A stretch of 64,000 nt of DNA from Nematostella vectensis (Eukaryota > Cnidaria > Anthozoa > Actiniaria > Edwardsiidae), in the NCBI RefSeq assembly GCF_932526225.1, contig NC_064038.1, positions 312,001 through 376,000 of the forward strand. Direction: 5' to 3'. The translations under genes were made by a program, and so were the position numbers. The number at the start of each line of letters is the position of its first letter. Positions within the stretch are counted from its first letter, which is position 1. The notes below the pieces were generated by a model, which saw only the letters and a list, made by a program, of their open reading frames with translations, was not told the DNA's origin and ran no database searches. Shown here in pieces: positions 35,857 to 49,377 of this stretch.

Positions 35857-37550
35857 AGTTGTCAATGCTTTGTTAAAATAATATTCGATATTTTACTGAA
35901 TGTTTATTGACAGTTTGTGGGCATTTCCTTTGAATGCAAGTCTTCCACATGTACCAAAGTCTTATAGGTCAACATTAGAATTTGACTGAAATTCATTGTG
36001 TCCTGGCCGGAGAGCTATTGCTAAGCTCTTCATCACACTGCACTTTAAAGCATATTCTATGTATGCTTCTTTGTACAAAATGTACCCCTCCTAATAGAAC
36101 ATTAAAGATCACATAACTCGTTTACTTCCTCGACTCTATGCTTTTTATTTTTGTTCTCATACTAGGAAAATATCGAATACAAATAATCAGTTAAGCTAGC
36201 AAGCTCATTTTGCTAGCTGTATATAATGCATATCAGGCCTGTATCTTTAGTATCCTGGATCAGGTAGACGAACCTATGTCACACCACTTTTTTGATGAGT
36301 ATTATAAAAAAATACTAAAAAACGTTATCTTGAACTGTGTAAAAAAAAAAAAAAAAAAAAAAAAGAAAAAAAAAGGCCATTGGCCTGGGATCGAACCCGG
36401 CCTAAAGTACAAAACGGAAACCATACATACGGATTACCCAATCGGTATGGCAGCACAAGGCTTTTACGGAAGGCTGTAAAGAACCCGAAGGCCCCAAGCA
36501 CCGATATTTCCGGCGAATATGCTGTACAACACTCTTGCAAGGTAGTCCAACCCGCGCATTAATGGGGAGGACAATAACCAGGATCCCAGGCCTGTAATAC
36601 GGTTACGCCACGCACAGCTCGCTGAGATATGGGATGAAAAAAAATTCAGGTCTATGTGGGCGTTTTGGGTCCCTTGGGGGCTCGCTATTTCGGCGTGGCA
36701 TCGTAACGCACGCGAGCGCATTGTCTTTTATTGTGTACAGAATGTCTCTGTCGTTTTTTGCTTTACTTTTAGTTTTGCTTTATTTTTATTATTATTTTTT
36801 TTGTCTTTTTATTTACAGTTATTTGTACAGTATTTGACCATAGCTATGATAACAATTATTCAAAATTATTGTAACCAACTATTGTAACCAATTATCGTAA
36901 ACCAACTTGACTGCAAAACACTATTAGGCATTTCTTTCATGTGACTGCAAAGTTGACATGTCAACATCTAGAGGGGCTTCACCCAACAAGGAATCATGGG
37001 GGACCATGAAAGCACGGTGTCGCGGAAAATTTTCCTGCCCCATTTATCAGGAACATCTGTGCAGCCGATGCCCTTAGTTGGATGGGGTTCACAGTTGCTT
37101 TGGGTATCGCCCTGAAGATGGCACAGTGACCACAAGATGTATCTGAATAAAACAGTATACTTTTTTCAAATTTTAAAAACATGTGAGTGTTACTTACTTA
37201 GTTACAGTAGTTCTTTTGAATATTATTATTTACGTGTATAATTTAGATGAGTAATAAATACTTCCTATTTGTCTCGTAGAGCTCGTATCGTTCCTCCTAA
37301 ATAACAAACAAAATAATGTGTGTTATTATCTTGGTGCAAAGGAATCTACAGTAGTTTTGTAATCAAATAATTGTTTTACTATTAACACACTTGTTCTTTC
37401 AACCAGTTTGTTGGTCTCACAAATAGACTTTTAATAAACTGGTATCCCCCCCTCTCCACTCAATAAAGGGTCAGCGTCATGGCATTGCGCATGTCTGGAG
37501 TCAGTGTTTATTGTAGGCTTTCAATTGTCTACACACAGTTGAACTTTAAT
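35857..37550 (+). repeat. Array unit 22 (1,694 bp; type A, divergent)
   Basis: B box at 36387-36397. Carries more private changes than its neighbours: AAAGTCTTATAGG, TTGCTAAGCTC, CTTTAAAGC, CTCATACTAGG, CTAAAGTACAAAACG, GGTAGTCCAACC, GGGGTTCACAG and GAATAAAACAGTATAC. Together with unit 23 it marks a change of neighbourhood in the array. Confidence 0.95.
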
Positions 37551-39238
37551 AGTTGTCAATGCTTTGTTAAAATAATATTCGATATTTTACTGAATGTTTA
37601 TTGACAGTTTGTGGGCATTTCCTTTGAATGCAAGTCTTCCACATGTACCAAAGGCTCATAGGTTAACATTAGAATTTGACTGAAATTCATTGTGTCCTGG
37701 CCGGAGGGCTATTGCAAAGCTCTTTATCACACTGCACTTTGAAGCATATTCTATGTATGCTTCTTTGTACAAAATGTACCCCTCCTAATAGAACATTAAA
37801 GATCACATAACTTGTTTACTTCCTCGACTCTATGCTTTTTATTTTTGTTCTCTTACTAGGAAAATATCGAATACAAATAATCAGTTAAGCTAGCAAGCTC
37901 ATTTTGCTAGCTGTATATAATGCATATCAGGCCTGTATCTTTAGTATCCTTGATCAGGTAGACGAACCTATGTCACACCACTTTTTTGATGAGTATTATA
38001 AAAAAAAATACTAAAAAACGTTATCTTGAACTCTGTAAAAAAAAAAAAACATAGAAAAAAAAAGGCCATTGGCCTGGGATCGAACCCGGCCTAAAGAAAA
38101 AAACGGAAACCATACATACGGATTACCCAATCGGTATGGCAGCACAAGGCTTTTACGGAAGGGGGTAAAGAACCCGAAGGCCCCAAGCACCGATATTTCC
38201 GGCGAAAATGCTGTACAACACTCTTGCAAGGTATTCCAACCCGCGCATTAATGGGGAGGACAATAACCAGGATCCCAGGCCTGTAATACGGTTACGCCAC
38301 GCACAGCTCGCTGAGATATGGGATGAAAAAAAATACAGGTCTATGTGGGCGTTTTGGGTCCCTTGAGGGCTCGCAATTTCGGCGTGGCATCGTAACGCAC
38401 GCGATCGCATTGTCTTTTATTGTGTACAGAATGTATCTGTCGTTTTTTGCTTTACTTTTAGTTTTGCTTTATTTTTATTATTATTTTTTTGTCTTTTTAT
38501 TTACAGTTCTTTGTACAGTATTTGACCCTAGCTATGATAACAATTATTCAAAATTATTGTAACCAACTATTGTAACCAATTATCGTAAACCAACTTGACT
38601 GCAAAACACTATTAGGCATTTCTTTCATGTGACTGCAAAGTTGACATGTCAACATCTAGAGTGGCTTCATCCAACAAGGAATCATGGGGGACCATGAAAG
38701 CACGGTGTCGCGGAAAATTTTCCTGTCCCATTTATCAGGAACATCTGTGCAGCCGATGCCCTTAGTTGGATGGGGTGCACAGTTGCTTTGGGTATCGCCC
38801 TGAAGATGGCACAATGACAACAAGATGTATCTGAATGAAACTGTATACTTATTTCAAATTTTAAAAACATGTGAGTGTTCCTTACTTAGTTACAGTAGTT
38901 CTTTTGAATATTATTATTTACGTGTATAATTTAGATGAGTAATAAATACTTCTTATTTGTCTCGTAGAGCTCGTATCGTTCCTCCTAAATAACAAACAAA
39001 ATAATGTGTGTTATTATCTTGGTGCAAAGGAATCTACAGTAGTTTTGTAATCAAATAATTGTTTTACTATTAACACACTTGTTCTTTCAACCAGTTTGTT
39101 GGTCTCACAAATAGACTTTTAATAAACTGGTATCCCCCCCTCTCCACTCAATAAAGGGTCAGCGTCATGGCATTGCGCATGTCTGGAGTCAGTGTTTATT
39201 GTAGGCTTTCAATTGTCTACACACAGTTGAACTTTAAT
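37551..39238 (+). repeat. Array unit 23 (1,688 bp; type B)
   Basis: B box at 38076-38086. Type B unit isolated between type A units 22 and 24. Private: AGGTTAACATT, CTCTTTATCAC, ATCCTTGATCAGG, GAACTCTGTAAA and GAGTGGCTTCATCC. AATGACAACAAG is shared with unit 29. Confidence 0.95.
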
Positions 39239-40933
39239 AGTTGTCAATGCTTTGTTAAAATAATATTCGATATTTTACTGAATGTTTATTGACAATTTGT
39301 GGGCATTTCCTTTGAATGCAAGTCTTCCACATGTACCAAAGGCTCATAGGTCAACATTAGAATTTGACTGAAATTCATTGTGTCCTGGCCGGAGGGCTAT
39401 TGCAAAGCTCTTCATCACACTGCACTTTGAAGCATATTCTATGTATGCTTCTTTGTACAAAATGTACCCCTCCTAATAGAACATTAAAGATCACATAACT
39501 TGTTTACTTCCTCGACTCTATGCTTTTTATTTTTGTTCTCTTACTAGGAAAATATCGAATACAAATAATCAGTTAAGCTAGCAAGCTCATTTTGCTAGCT
39601 GTATATAATGCATATCAGGCCTGTATCTTTAGTATCCTGGATCAGGTAGACGAACCTATGTCACCCCACTTTTTTATGAGTATTATAAAAAAAATTCTAA
39701 AAAAACGTTATCTTGAACTGTGTAAAAAAAAAAAAAAAAACATAGAAAAAAAAAAAAGGCCATTGGCCTGGGATCGAACCCGGCCTAAAGAACAAAACGG
39801 AAACCATACATACGGATTACCCAATCGGTATGGCAGCACAAGGCTTTTACGGAAGGCTGTAAAGAACCCGAAGGCCCCAAGCACCGATATTTCCGGCGAA
39901 TATGCTGTACAACACTCTTGCAAGGTATTCCAACCCGCGCATTAATGGGGAGGACAATAACCAGGATCCCAGGCCTGTAATACGGTTACGCCACGCACAG
40001 CTCGCTGAGATATGGGATGAAAAAAAATACAGGTCTATGTGGGCGTTTTGGGTCCCTTGGGGACTCGCTATTTCGGCGTGGCATCGTAACGCACGCGAGC
40101 GCATTGTCTTTTATTGTGTACAGAATGTCTCTGTCGTTTTTTGCTTTACTTTTAGTTTTGCTTTATTTTTATTATTATTTTTTTTGTCTTTTTTTTTACA
40201 TTTCTTTGTACAGTATTTGACCATAGCTATGATAACAATTATTCAAAATTATTGTAACCAACTATTGTAACCAATTATCGTAAACCAACTTGACTGCAAA
40301 ACACTATTAGGCATTTCTTTCATGTGACTGCAAAGTTGACATGTCAACATCTAGAGGGGCTTCACCCAACAAGGAATCATGGGGGACCATGAAAGCACGG
40401 TGTCGCGGAAAATTTTCCTGCCCCATTTATCAGGAACATCTGTTCAGCCGATGCCCTTAGTTGGATGGGGTGCACAGTTGCTTTGGGTATCGCCCTGAAG
40501 ATGGCACAGTGACCACAAGATGTATCTGAATGAAACTGTATACTTATTTCAAATTTTAAAAACATGTGAGTGTTACTTACTTAGTTACAGTAGTTCTTTT
40601 GAATATTATTATTTACGTGTATAATTTAGATGAGTAATAAATACTTCTTATTTGTCTCGTAGAGCTCGTATCGTTCCTCCTAAATAACAAACAAAATAAT
40701 GTGTGTTATTATCTTGGTGCAAAGGAATCTACAGTAGTTTTGTAATCAAATAATTGTTTTACTATTAACACACTTGTTCTTTCAACCAGTTTGTTGGTCT
40801 CACAAATAGACTTTTAATAAACTGGTATCCCCCCCTCTCCACTCAATAAAGGGTCAGCGTCATGGCATTGCGCATGTCTGGAGTCAGTGTTTATTGTAGG
40901 CTTTCAATTGTCTACACACAGTTGAACTTTAAT
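39239..40933 (+). repeat. Array unit 24 (1,695 bp; type A)
   Basis: B box at 39770-39780. GGGGACTCGC, TTTTTTTACATTTC (acceptor AG lost) and CTGTTCAGCC are shared with unit 25. CACTTTTTTATGAG has lost a base or two relative to the norm. Confidence 0.95.
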
Positions 40934-42627
40934 AGTTGTCAATGCTTTGTTAAAATAATATTCGATATTTTACTGAATGTTTATTGACAGTTTGTGGGCA
41001 TTTCCTTTGAATGCAAGTCTTCCACATGTACCAAAGGCTCATAGGTCAACATTAGAATTTGACTGAAATTCATTGTGTCCTGGCCGGAGGGCTATTGCAA
41101 AGCTCTTCATCACACTGCACTTTGAAGCATATTATATGTATGCTTCTTTGTACAAAATGTACCCCTCCTAATAGAACATTAAAGATCACATAACTTGTTT
41201 ACTTCCTCGACTCTATGCTTTTTATTTTTGTTCTCTTACTAGGAAAATATCGAATACAAATAATCAGTTAAGCTAGCAAGCTCATTTTGCTAGCTGTAAA
41301 TAATGCATATCAGGCCTGTATCTTTAGTATCCTGGATCAGGTAGACGAACGTATGTCACACAACTTTTTTGATGAGTATTATAAAAAAAAATACTAAAAA
41401 ACGTTATCTTGAACTGTGTAAAAAAAAAAAAAAAAAAAACAGAAAAAAAAAAGGCCATTGGCCTGGGATCGAACCCGGCCTAAAGAACAAAACGGAAACC
41501 ATACATACGGATTACCCAATCGGTATGGCAGCACAAGGCTTTTACGGAAGGCTGTAAAGAACCCGAAGGCCCCAAGCACCGATATTTCCGGCGAATATGC
41601 TGTACAACACTCTTGCAAGGTATTCCAGCCCGCGCATTAATGGGGAGGACAATAACCAGGATCCCAGGCCTGTAATACGGTTACGCCACGCACAGCTCGC
41701 TGAGATATGGGATGAAAAAAAATACAGGTCTATGTGGGCGTTTTGGGTCCCTTGGGGACTCGCTATTTAGGCGTGGCATCGTAACGCACGCGAGCGCATT
41801 GTCTTTTATTGTGTACAGAATGTCTCTGTCGTTTTTTGCTTTACTTTTAGTTTTGCTTTATTTTTATTATTATTTTTTTTGTCTTTTTTTTACATTTCTT
41901 TGTACAGTATTTGACCATAGCTATGATAACAATTATTCAAAATTATTGTAACCAACTATTGTAACCAATTATCGTAAACCAACTTGACTGCAAAACACTA
42001 TTAGGCATTTCTTTCATGTGACTGCAAAGTTGACATGTCAACATCTAGAGGGGCTTCACCCAACAAGGAATCATGGGGGACCATGAAAGCACGGTGTCGC
42101 GGAAAATTTTCCTGCCCCATTTATCAGGAACATCTGTTCAGCCGATGCCCTTAGTTGGATGGGGTGCACAGTTGCTTTGGGTATCGCCCTGAAGATGGCA
42201 CAGTGACCACAAGATGTATCTGAATGAAACTGTATACTTATTTCAAATTTTAAAAACATGTGAGTGTTACTTACTTAGTTACAGTAGTTCTTTTGAATAT
42301 TATTATTTACGTGTATAATTTAGATGAGTAATAAATACTTCTTATTTGTCTCGTAGAGCTCGTATCGTTCCTCCTAAATAACAAACAAAATAATGTGTGT
42401 TATTATCTTGGTGCAAAGGAATCTACAGTAGTTTTGTAATCAAATAATTGTTTTACTATTAACACACTTGTTCTTTCAACCAGTTTGTTGGTCTCACAAA
42501 TAGACTTTTAATAAACTGGTATCCCCCCCTCTCCACTCAATAGAGGGTCAGCGTCATGGCATTGCGCATGTCTGGAGTCAGTGTTTATTGTAGGCTTTCA
42601 ATTGTCTACACACAGTTGAACTTTAAT
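40934..42627 (+). repeat. Array unit 25 (1,694 bp; type A)
   Basis: B box at 41465-41475. Shares the unit 24 markers. Private: CTGTAAATAATG (TATA-like box lost), GACGAACGTATG, ACACAACTTTT and CTATTTAGGCG. Confidence 0.95.
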
Positions 42628-44314
42628 AGTTGTCAATGCTTTGTTAAAATAATATTCGATATTTTACTGAATGTTTATTGACAGTTTGTGGGCATTTCCT
42701 TTGAATGCAAGTCTTCCACATGTACCAAAGGCTCATAGGTCAACATTAGAATTTGACTGAAATTCATTGTGTCCTGGCCGGAGGGCTATTGCAAAGCTCT
42801 TCATCACACTGCACTTTGAAGCATATTTTTTGTATGCTTCTTTGTACAAAATGTACCCCTCCTAATAGAACATTAAAGATCACATAACTTGTTTACTTCC
42901 TCGACTCTATGCTTTTTATTTTTGTTCTCTTACTAGGAAAATATCGAATACAAATAATCAGTTAAGCTAGCAAGCTCATTTTGCTAGCTGTATATAATGC
43001 ATATCAGGCCTGTATCTTTAGTATCCTGGATCAGGTAGACGAACCTATGTCACACCACTTTTTTGATGAGTATTATAAAAAAAATACTGAAAAACGTTAT
43101 CTTGAACTGTGTAAAAAAAAAAAAAAAAAGAAAAAAAAAGGCCATTGGCCTGGGATCGAACCCGGCCTAAAGAACAAAACGGAAACCATACATACGGATT
43201 ACCCAATCGGTATGGCAGCACAAGGCTTTTACGGAAGGCTGTAAAGAACCCGAAGGCCCCAAGCACCGATATTTCCGGCGAATATGCTGTACAACACTCT
43301 TGCAAGGTATTCCAACCCGCGCATTAATGGGGAGGACAATAACCAGGATCTCAGGCCTGTAATACGGTTACGCCACGCACAGCTCGCTGAGATATGGGAT
43401 GAAAAAAAATACAGGTCTATGTGGGCGTTTTGGGTCCCTTGGGGGCTCGCTATTTCGGCGTGGCATCGTAACGCACGCGAGCGCATTGTCTTTTATTGTG
43501 TACAGAATGTCTCTGTCGTTTTTTGCTTTACTTTTAGTTTTGCTTTATTTTTATTATTATTTTTTTGTCTTTTTATTTACAGTTATTTGTACAGTATTTG
43601 ACCATAGCTATGATAACAATTATTCAAAATTATTGTAACCAACTATTGTAACCAATTATCGTAAACCAACTTGACTGCAAAACACTATTAGGCATTTCTT
43701 TCATGTGACTGCAAAGTTGACATGTCAACATCTAGAGGGGCTTCACCCAACAAGGAATCATGGGGGACCATGAAAGCACGGTGTCGCGGAAAATTTTCCT
43801 GCCCCATTTATCAGGAACATCTGTGCAGCCGATGCCCTTAGTTGGATGGGGTGCACAGTTGCTTTGGGTATCGCCCTGAAGATGGCACAGTGACCACAAG
43901 ATGTATCTGAATGAAACTGTATACTTATTTCAAATTTTAAAAACATGTGAGTGTTACTTACTTAGTTACAGTAGTTCTTTTGAATATTATTATTTACGTG
44001 TATAATTTAGATGAGTAATAAATACTTCTTATTTGTCTCGTAGAGCTCGTATCGTTCCTCCTAAATAACAAACAAAATAATGTGTGTTATTATCTTGGTG
44101 CAAAGGAATCTACAGTAGTTTTGTAATCAAATAAATGTTTTACTATTAACACACTTGTTCTTTCAACCAGTTTGTTGGTCTCACAAATAGACTTTTAATA
44201 AACTGGTATCCCCCCCTCTCCACTCAATAAAGGGTCAGCGTCATGGCATTGCGCATGTCTGGAGTCAGTGTTTATTGTAGGCTTTCAATTGTCTACACAC
44301 AGTTGAACTTTAAT
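42628..44314 (+). repeat. Array unit 26 (1,687 bp; type A)
   Basis: B box at 43152-43162. Close to units 1 and 28: ACTGAAAAACG, A tract broken by one G, TTTACAGTTATTTG and CAAATAAATG. Private: ATATTTTTTGTATGC and GGATCTCAGGCC. Confidence 0.95.
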
Positions 44315-46002
44315 AGTTGTCAATGCTTTGTTAAAATAATATTCGATATTTTACTGAATGTTTATTGACAGTTTGTGGGCATTTCCTTTGAATGCAAGTC
44401 TTCCACATGTACCAAAGGCTCATAGGTCAACATTAGAATTTGACTGAAATTCATTGTGTCCTGGCCGGAGGGCTATTGCAAAGCTCTTCATCACACTGCA
44501 CTTTGAAGCATATTCTATGTATGCTTCTTTGTACAAAATGTACCCCTCCTAATAGAACATTAAAGATCACATAACTTGTTTACTTCCTCGACTCTATGCT
44601 TTTTATTTTTGTTCTCTTACTAGGAAAATATCGAATACAAATAATCAGTTAAGCTAGCAAGCTCATTTTGCTAGCTGTATATAATGCATATCAGGCCTGT
44701 ATCTTTAGTATCCTGGATCAGGTAGACGAACCTATGTCACACCACTTTTTTGATGAGTATTATAAAAAAAATACTAAAAAACGTTATCTTGAACTGTGTA
44801 AAAAAAAAAAAAACATAGAAAAAAAAAGGCCATTGGCCTGGGATCGAACCCGGCCTAAAGAACAAAACGGAAACCATACATACGGATTACCCAATCGGTA
44901 TGGCAGCACAAGGCTTTTACGGAAGGGGGTAAAGAACCCGAAGGCCCCAAGCACCGATATTTCCGGCGAAAATGCTGTACAACACTCTTGCAAGGTATTC
45001 CAACCCGCGCATTAATGGGGAGGACAATAACCAGGATCCCAGGCCTGTAATACGGTTACGCCACGCACAGCTCGCTGAGATATGGGATGAAAAAAAATAC
45101 AGGTCTATGTGGGCGTTTTGGGTCCCTTGAGGGCTCGCAATTTCGGCGTGGCATCGTAACGCACGCGATCGCATTGTCTTTTATTGTGTACAGAATGTAT
45201 CTGTCGTTTTCTGCTTTACTTTTAGTTTTGCTTTATTTTTATTATTATTTTTTTGTCTTTTTATTTACAGTTCTTTGTACAGTATTTGACCCTAGCTATG
45301 ATAACAATTATTCAAAATTATTGTAACCAACTATTGTAACCAATTATCGTAAACCAACTTGACTGCAAAACACTATTAGGCATTTCTTTCATGTGACTGC
45401 AAAGTTGACATGTCAACATCTAGAGGGGCTTCACACAACAAGGAATCATGGGGGACCATGAAAGCACGGTGTCGCGGAAAATTTTCCTGCCCCATTTATC
45501 AGGAACATCTGTGCAGCCGATGCCCTTAGTTGGATGGGGTGCACAGTTGCTTTGGGTATCGCCCTGAAGATGGCACAATGACCACAAGATGTATCTGAAT
45601 GAAACTGTATACTTATTTCAAATTTTAAAAACATGTGAGTGTTCCTTACTTAGTTACAGTAGTTCTTTTGAATATTATTATTTACGTGTATAATTTAGAT
45701 GAGTAATAAATACTTCTTATTTGTCTCGTAGAGCTCGTATCGTTCCTCCTAAATAACAAACAAAATAATGTGTGTTATTATCTTGGTGCAAAGGAATCTA
45801 CAGTAGTTTTGTAATCAAATAATTGTTTTACTATTAACACACTTGTTCTTTCAACCAGTTTGTTGGTCTCACAAATAGACTTTTAATAAACTGGTATCCC
45901 CCCCTCTCCACTCAATAGAGGGTCAGCGTCATGGCATTGCGCATGTCTGGAGTCAGTGTTTATTGTAGGCTTTCAATTGTCTACACACAGTTGAACTTTA
46001 AT
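44315..46002 (+). repeat. Array unit 27 (1,688 bp; type B)
   Basis: B box at 44840-44850. Close to units 2 and 29 but keeps CAAATAATTG and AAACTGGTATC. CGTTTTCTGC is private. With unit 26 it forms a dimer repeated as units 28-29. Confidence 0.95.
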
Positions 46003-47690
46003 AGTTGTCAATGCTTTGTTAAAATAATATTCGATATTTTACTGAATGTTTATTGACAGTTTGTGGGCATTTCCTTTGAATGCAAGTCTTCCACATGTAC
46101 CAAAGGCTCATAGGTCAACATTAGAATTTGACTGAAATTCATTGTGTCCTGGCCGGAGAGCTATTGCAAAGCTCTTCATCACACTGCACTTTGAAGCATA
46201 TTATATGTATGCTTCTTTGTACAAAATGTACCCCTCCTAATAGAACATTAAAGATCACATAACTTGTTTACTTCCTCGACTCTATGCTTTTTATTTTTGT
46301 TCTCTTACTAGGAAAATATCGAATACAAATAATCAGTTAAGCTAGCAAGCTCATTTTGCTAGCTGTATATAATGCATATCAGGCCTGTATCTTTAGTATC
46401 CTGGATCAGGTAGACGAACCTATGTCACACCACTTTTTTGATGAGTATTATAAAAAAAATACTGAAAAACGTTATCTTGAACTGTGTAAAAAAAAAAAAA
46501 AAAAGAAAAAAAAAGGCCATTGGCCTGGGATCGAACCCGGCCTAAAGAACAAAACGGAAACCATACATACGGATTACCCAATCGGTATGGCAGCACAAGG
46601 CTTTTACGGAAGGCTGTAAAGAACCCGAAGGCCCCAAGCACCGATATTTCCGGCGAATATGCTGTACAACACTCTTGCAAGGTATTCCAACCCGCGCATT
46701 AATGGGGAGGACAATAACCAGGATCCCAGGCCTGTAATACGGTTACGCCACGCACAGCTCGCTGAGATATGGGATGAAAACAAATTCAGGTCTATGTGGG
46801 CGTTTTGGGTCCCTTGGGGGCTCGCTATTTCGGCGGTTTCATCGTAACGCACGCGAGCGCATTGTCTTTTATTGTGTACAGAATGTCTCTGTCGTTTTTT
46901 GCTTTACTTCTAGTTTTGCTTTATTTTTATTATTATTTTTTTGTCTTTTTATTTACAGTTATTTGTACAGTATTTGACCATAGCTATGATAACAATTATT
47001 CAAAATTATTGTAACCAACTATTGTAACCAATTATCGTAAACCAACTTGACTGCAAAACACTATTAGGCATTTCTTTCATGTGACTGCAAAGTTGACATG
47101 TCAACATCTAGAGGGGCTTCACCCAACAAGGAATCATGGGGGACCATGAAAGCACGGTGTCGCGGAAAATTTTCCTGCCCCATTTATCAGGAACATCTGT
47201 GCAGCCGATGCCCTTAGTTGGATGGGGTGCACAGTTGCTTTGGGTATCGCCCTGAAGATGGCACAGTGACCACAAGATGTATCTGAATGAAACTGTATAC
47301 TTATTTCAAATTTTAAAAACATGTGAGTGTTACTTACTTAGTTACAGTAGTTCTTTTGAATATTATTATTTACGTGTATAATTTAGATGAGTAATAAATA
47401 CTTCTTATTTGTCTCGTAGAGCTCGTATCGTTCCTCCTAAATAACAAACAAAATAATGTGTGTTATTATCTTGGTGCAAAGGAATCTACAGTAGTTTTGT
47501 AATCAAATAAATGTTTTACTATTAACACACTTGTTCTTTCAACCAGTTTGTTGGTCTCACAAATAGACTTTTAATAAACTGGTATCCCCCCCTCTCCACT
47601 CAATAAAGGGTCAGCGTCATGGCATTGCGCATGTCTGGAGTCAGTGTTTATTGTAGGCTTTCAATTGTCTACACACAGTTGAACTTTAAT
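46003..47690 (+). repeat. Array unit 28 (1,688 bp; type A)
   Basis: B box at 46527-46537. Counterpart of unit 1 (GATGAAAACAAATTCAGG). Differs by GAGAGCT, TTATATG and the private TCGGCGGTTTCATCG at about 46,830-46,844, where other units read TCGGCGTGGCATCG. Confidence 0.95.
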
Positions 47691-49377
47691 AGTTGTCAAT
47701 GCTTTGTTAAAATAATATTCGATATTTTACTGAATGTTTATTGACAGTTTGTGGGCATTTCCTTTGAATGCAAGTCTTCCACATGTACCAAAGGCTCATA
47801 GGTCAACATTAGAATTTGACTGAAATTCATTGTGTCCTGGCCGGAGGGCTATTGCAAAGCTCTTCATCACACTGCACTTTGAAGCATATTCTATGTATGC
47901 TTCTTTGTACAAAATGTACCCCTCCTAATAGAACATTAAAGATCACATAACTTGTTTACTTCCTCGACTCTATGCTTTTTATTTTTGTTCTCTTACTAGG
48001 AAAATATCGAATACAAATAATCAGTTAAGCTAGCAAGCTCATTTTGCTAGCTGTATATAATGCATATCAGGCCTGTATCTTTAGTATCCTGGATCAGGTA
48101 GACGAACCTATGTCACACCACTTTTTTGATGAGTATTATAAAAAAAATACTAAAAAACGTTATCTTGAACTGTGTAAAAAAAAAAAAACATAGAAAAAAA
48201 AAGGCCATTGGCCTGGGATCGAACCCGGCCTAAAGAACAAAACGGAAACCATACATACGGATTACCCAATCGGTATGGCAGCACAAGGCTTTTACGGAAG
48301 GGGGTAAAGAACCCGAAGGCCCCAAGCACCGATATTTCCGGCGAAAATGCTGTACAACACTCTTGCAAGGTATTCCAACCCGCGCATTAATGGGGAGGAC
48401 AATAACCAGGATCCCAGGCCTGTAATACGGTTACGCCACGCACAGCTCGCTGAGATATGGGATGAAAAAAAATACAGGTCTATGTGGGCGTTTTGGGTCC
48501 CTTGAGGGCTCGCAATTTCGGCGTGGCATCGTAACGCACGCGATCGCATTGTCTTTTATTGTGTACAGAATGTATCTGTCGTTTTTTGCTTTACTTTTAG
48601 TTTTGCTTTATTTTTATTATTATTTTTTTGTCTTTTTATTTACAGTTCTTTGTACAGTATTTGACCCTAGCTATGATAACAATTATTCAAAATTATTGTA
48701 ACCAACTATTGTAACCAATTATCGTAAACCAACTTGACTGCAAAACACTATTAGGCATTTCTTTCATGTGACTGCAAAGTTGACATGTCAACATCTAGAA
48801 GGGCTTCACACAACAAGGAATCATGGGGGACCATGAAAGCACGGTGTCGCGGAAAATTTTCCTGCCCCATTTATCAGGAACATCTGTGCAGCCGATGCCC
48901 TTAGTTGGATGGGGTGCACAGTTGCTTTGGGTATCGCCCTGAAGATGGCACAATGACAACAAGATGTATCTGAATGAAACTGTATACTTATTTCAAATTT
49001 TAAAAACATGTGAGTGTTCCTTACTTAGTTACAGTAGTTCTTTTGAATATTATTATTTACGTGTATAATTTAGATGAGTAATAAATACTTCTTATTTGTC
49101 TCGTAGAGCTCGTATCGTTCCTCCTAAATAACAAACAAAATAATGTGTGTTATTATCTTGGTGCAAAGGAATCTACAGTAGTTTTGTAATCAAAAAATTG
49201 TTTTACTATTAACACACTTGTTCTTTCAACCAGTTTGTTGGTCTCACAAATAGACTTTTAATAAACTTTTATCCCCCCCTCTCCACTCAATAGAGGGTCA
49301 GCGTCATGGCATTGCGCATGTCTGGAGTCAGTGTTTATTGTAGGCTTTCAATTGTCTACACACAGTTGAACTTTAAT
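47691..49377 (+). repeat. Array unit 29 (1,687 bp; type B)
   Basis: B box at 48215-48225. Counterpart of unit 2, with CTAGAAGGGCTTCACA, CAAAAAATTG, AAACTTTTATC and AATAGAGGGTC. Differs from it at AATGACAACAAG. Confidence 0.95.
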
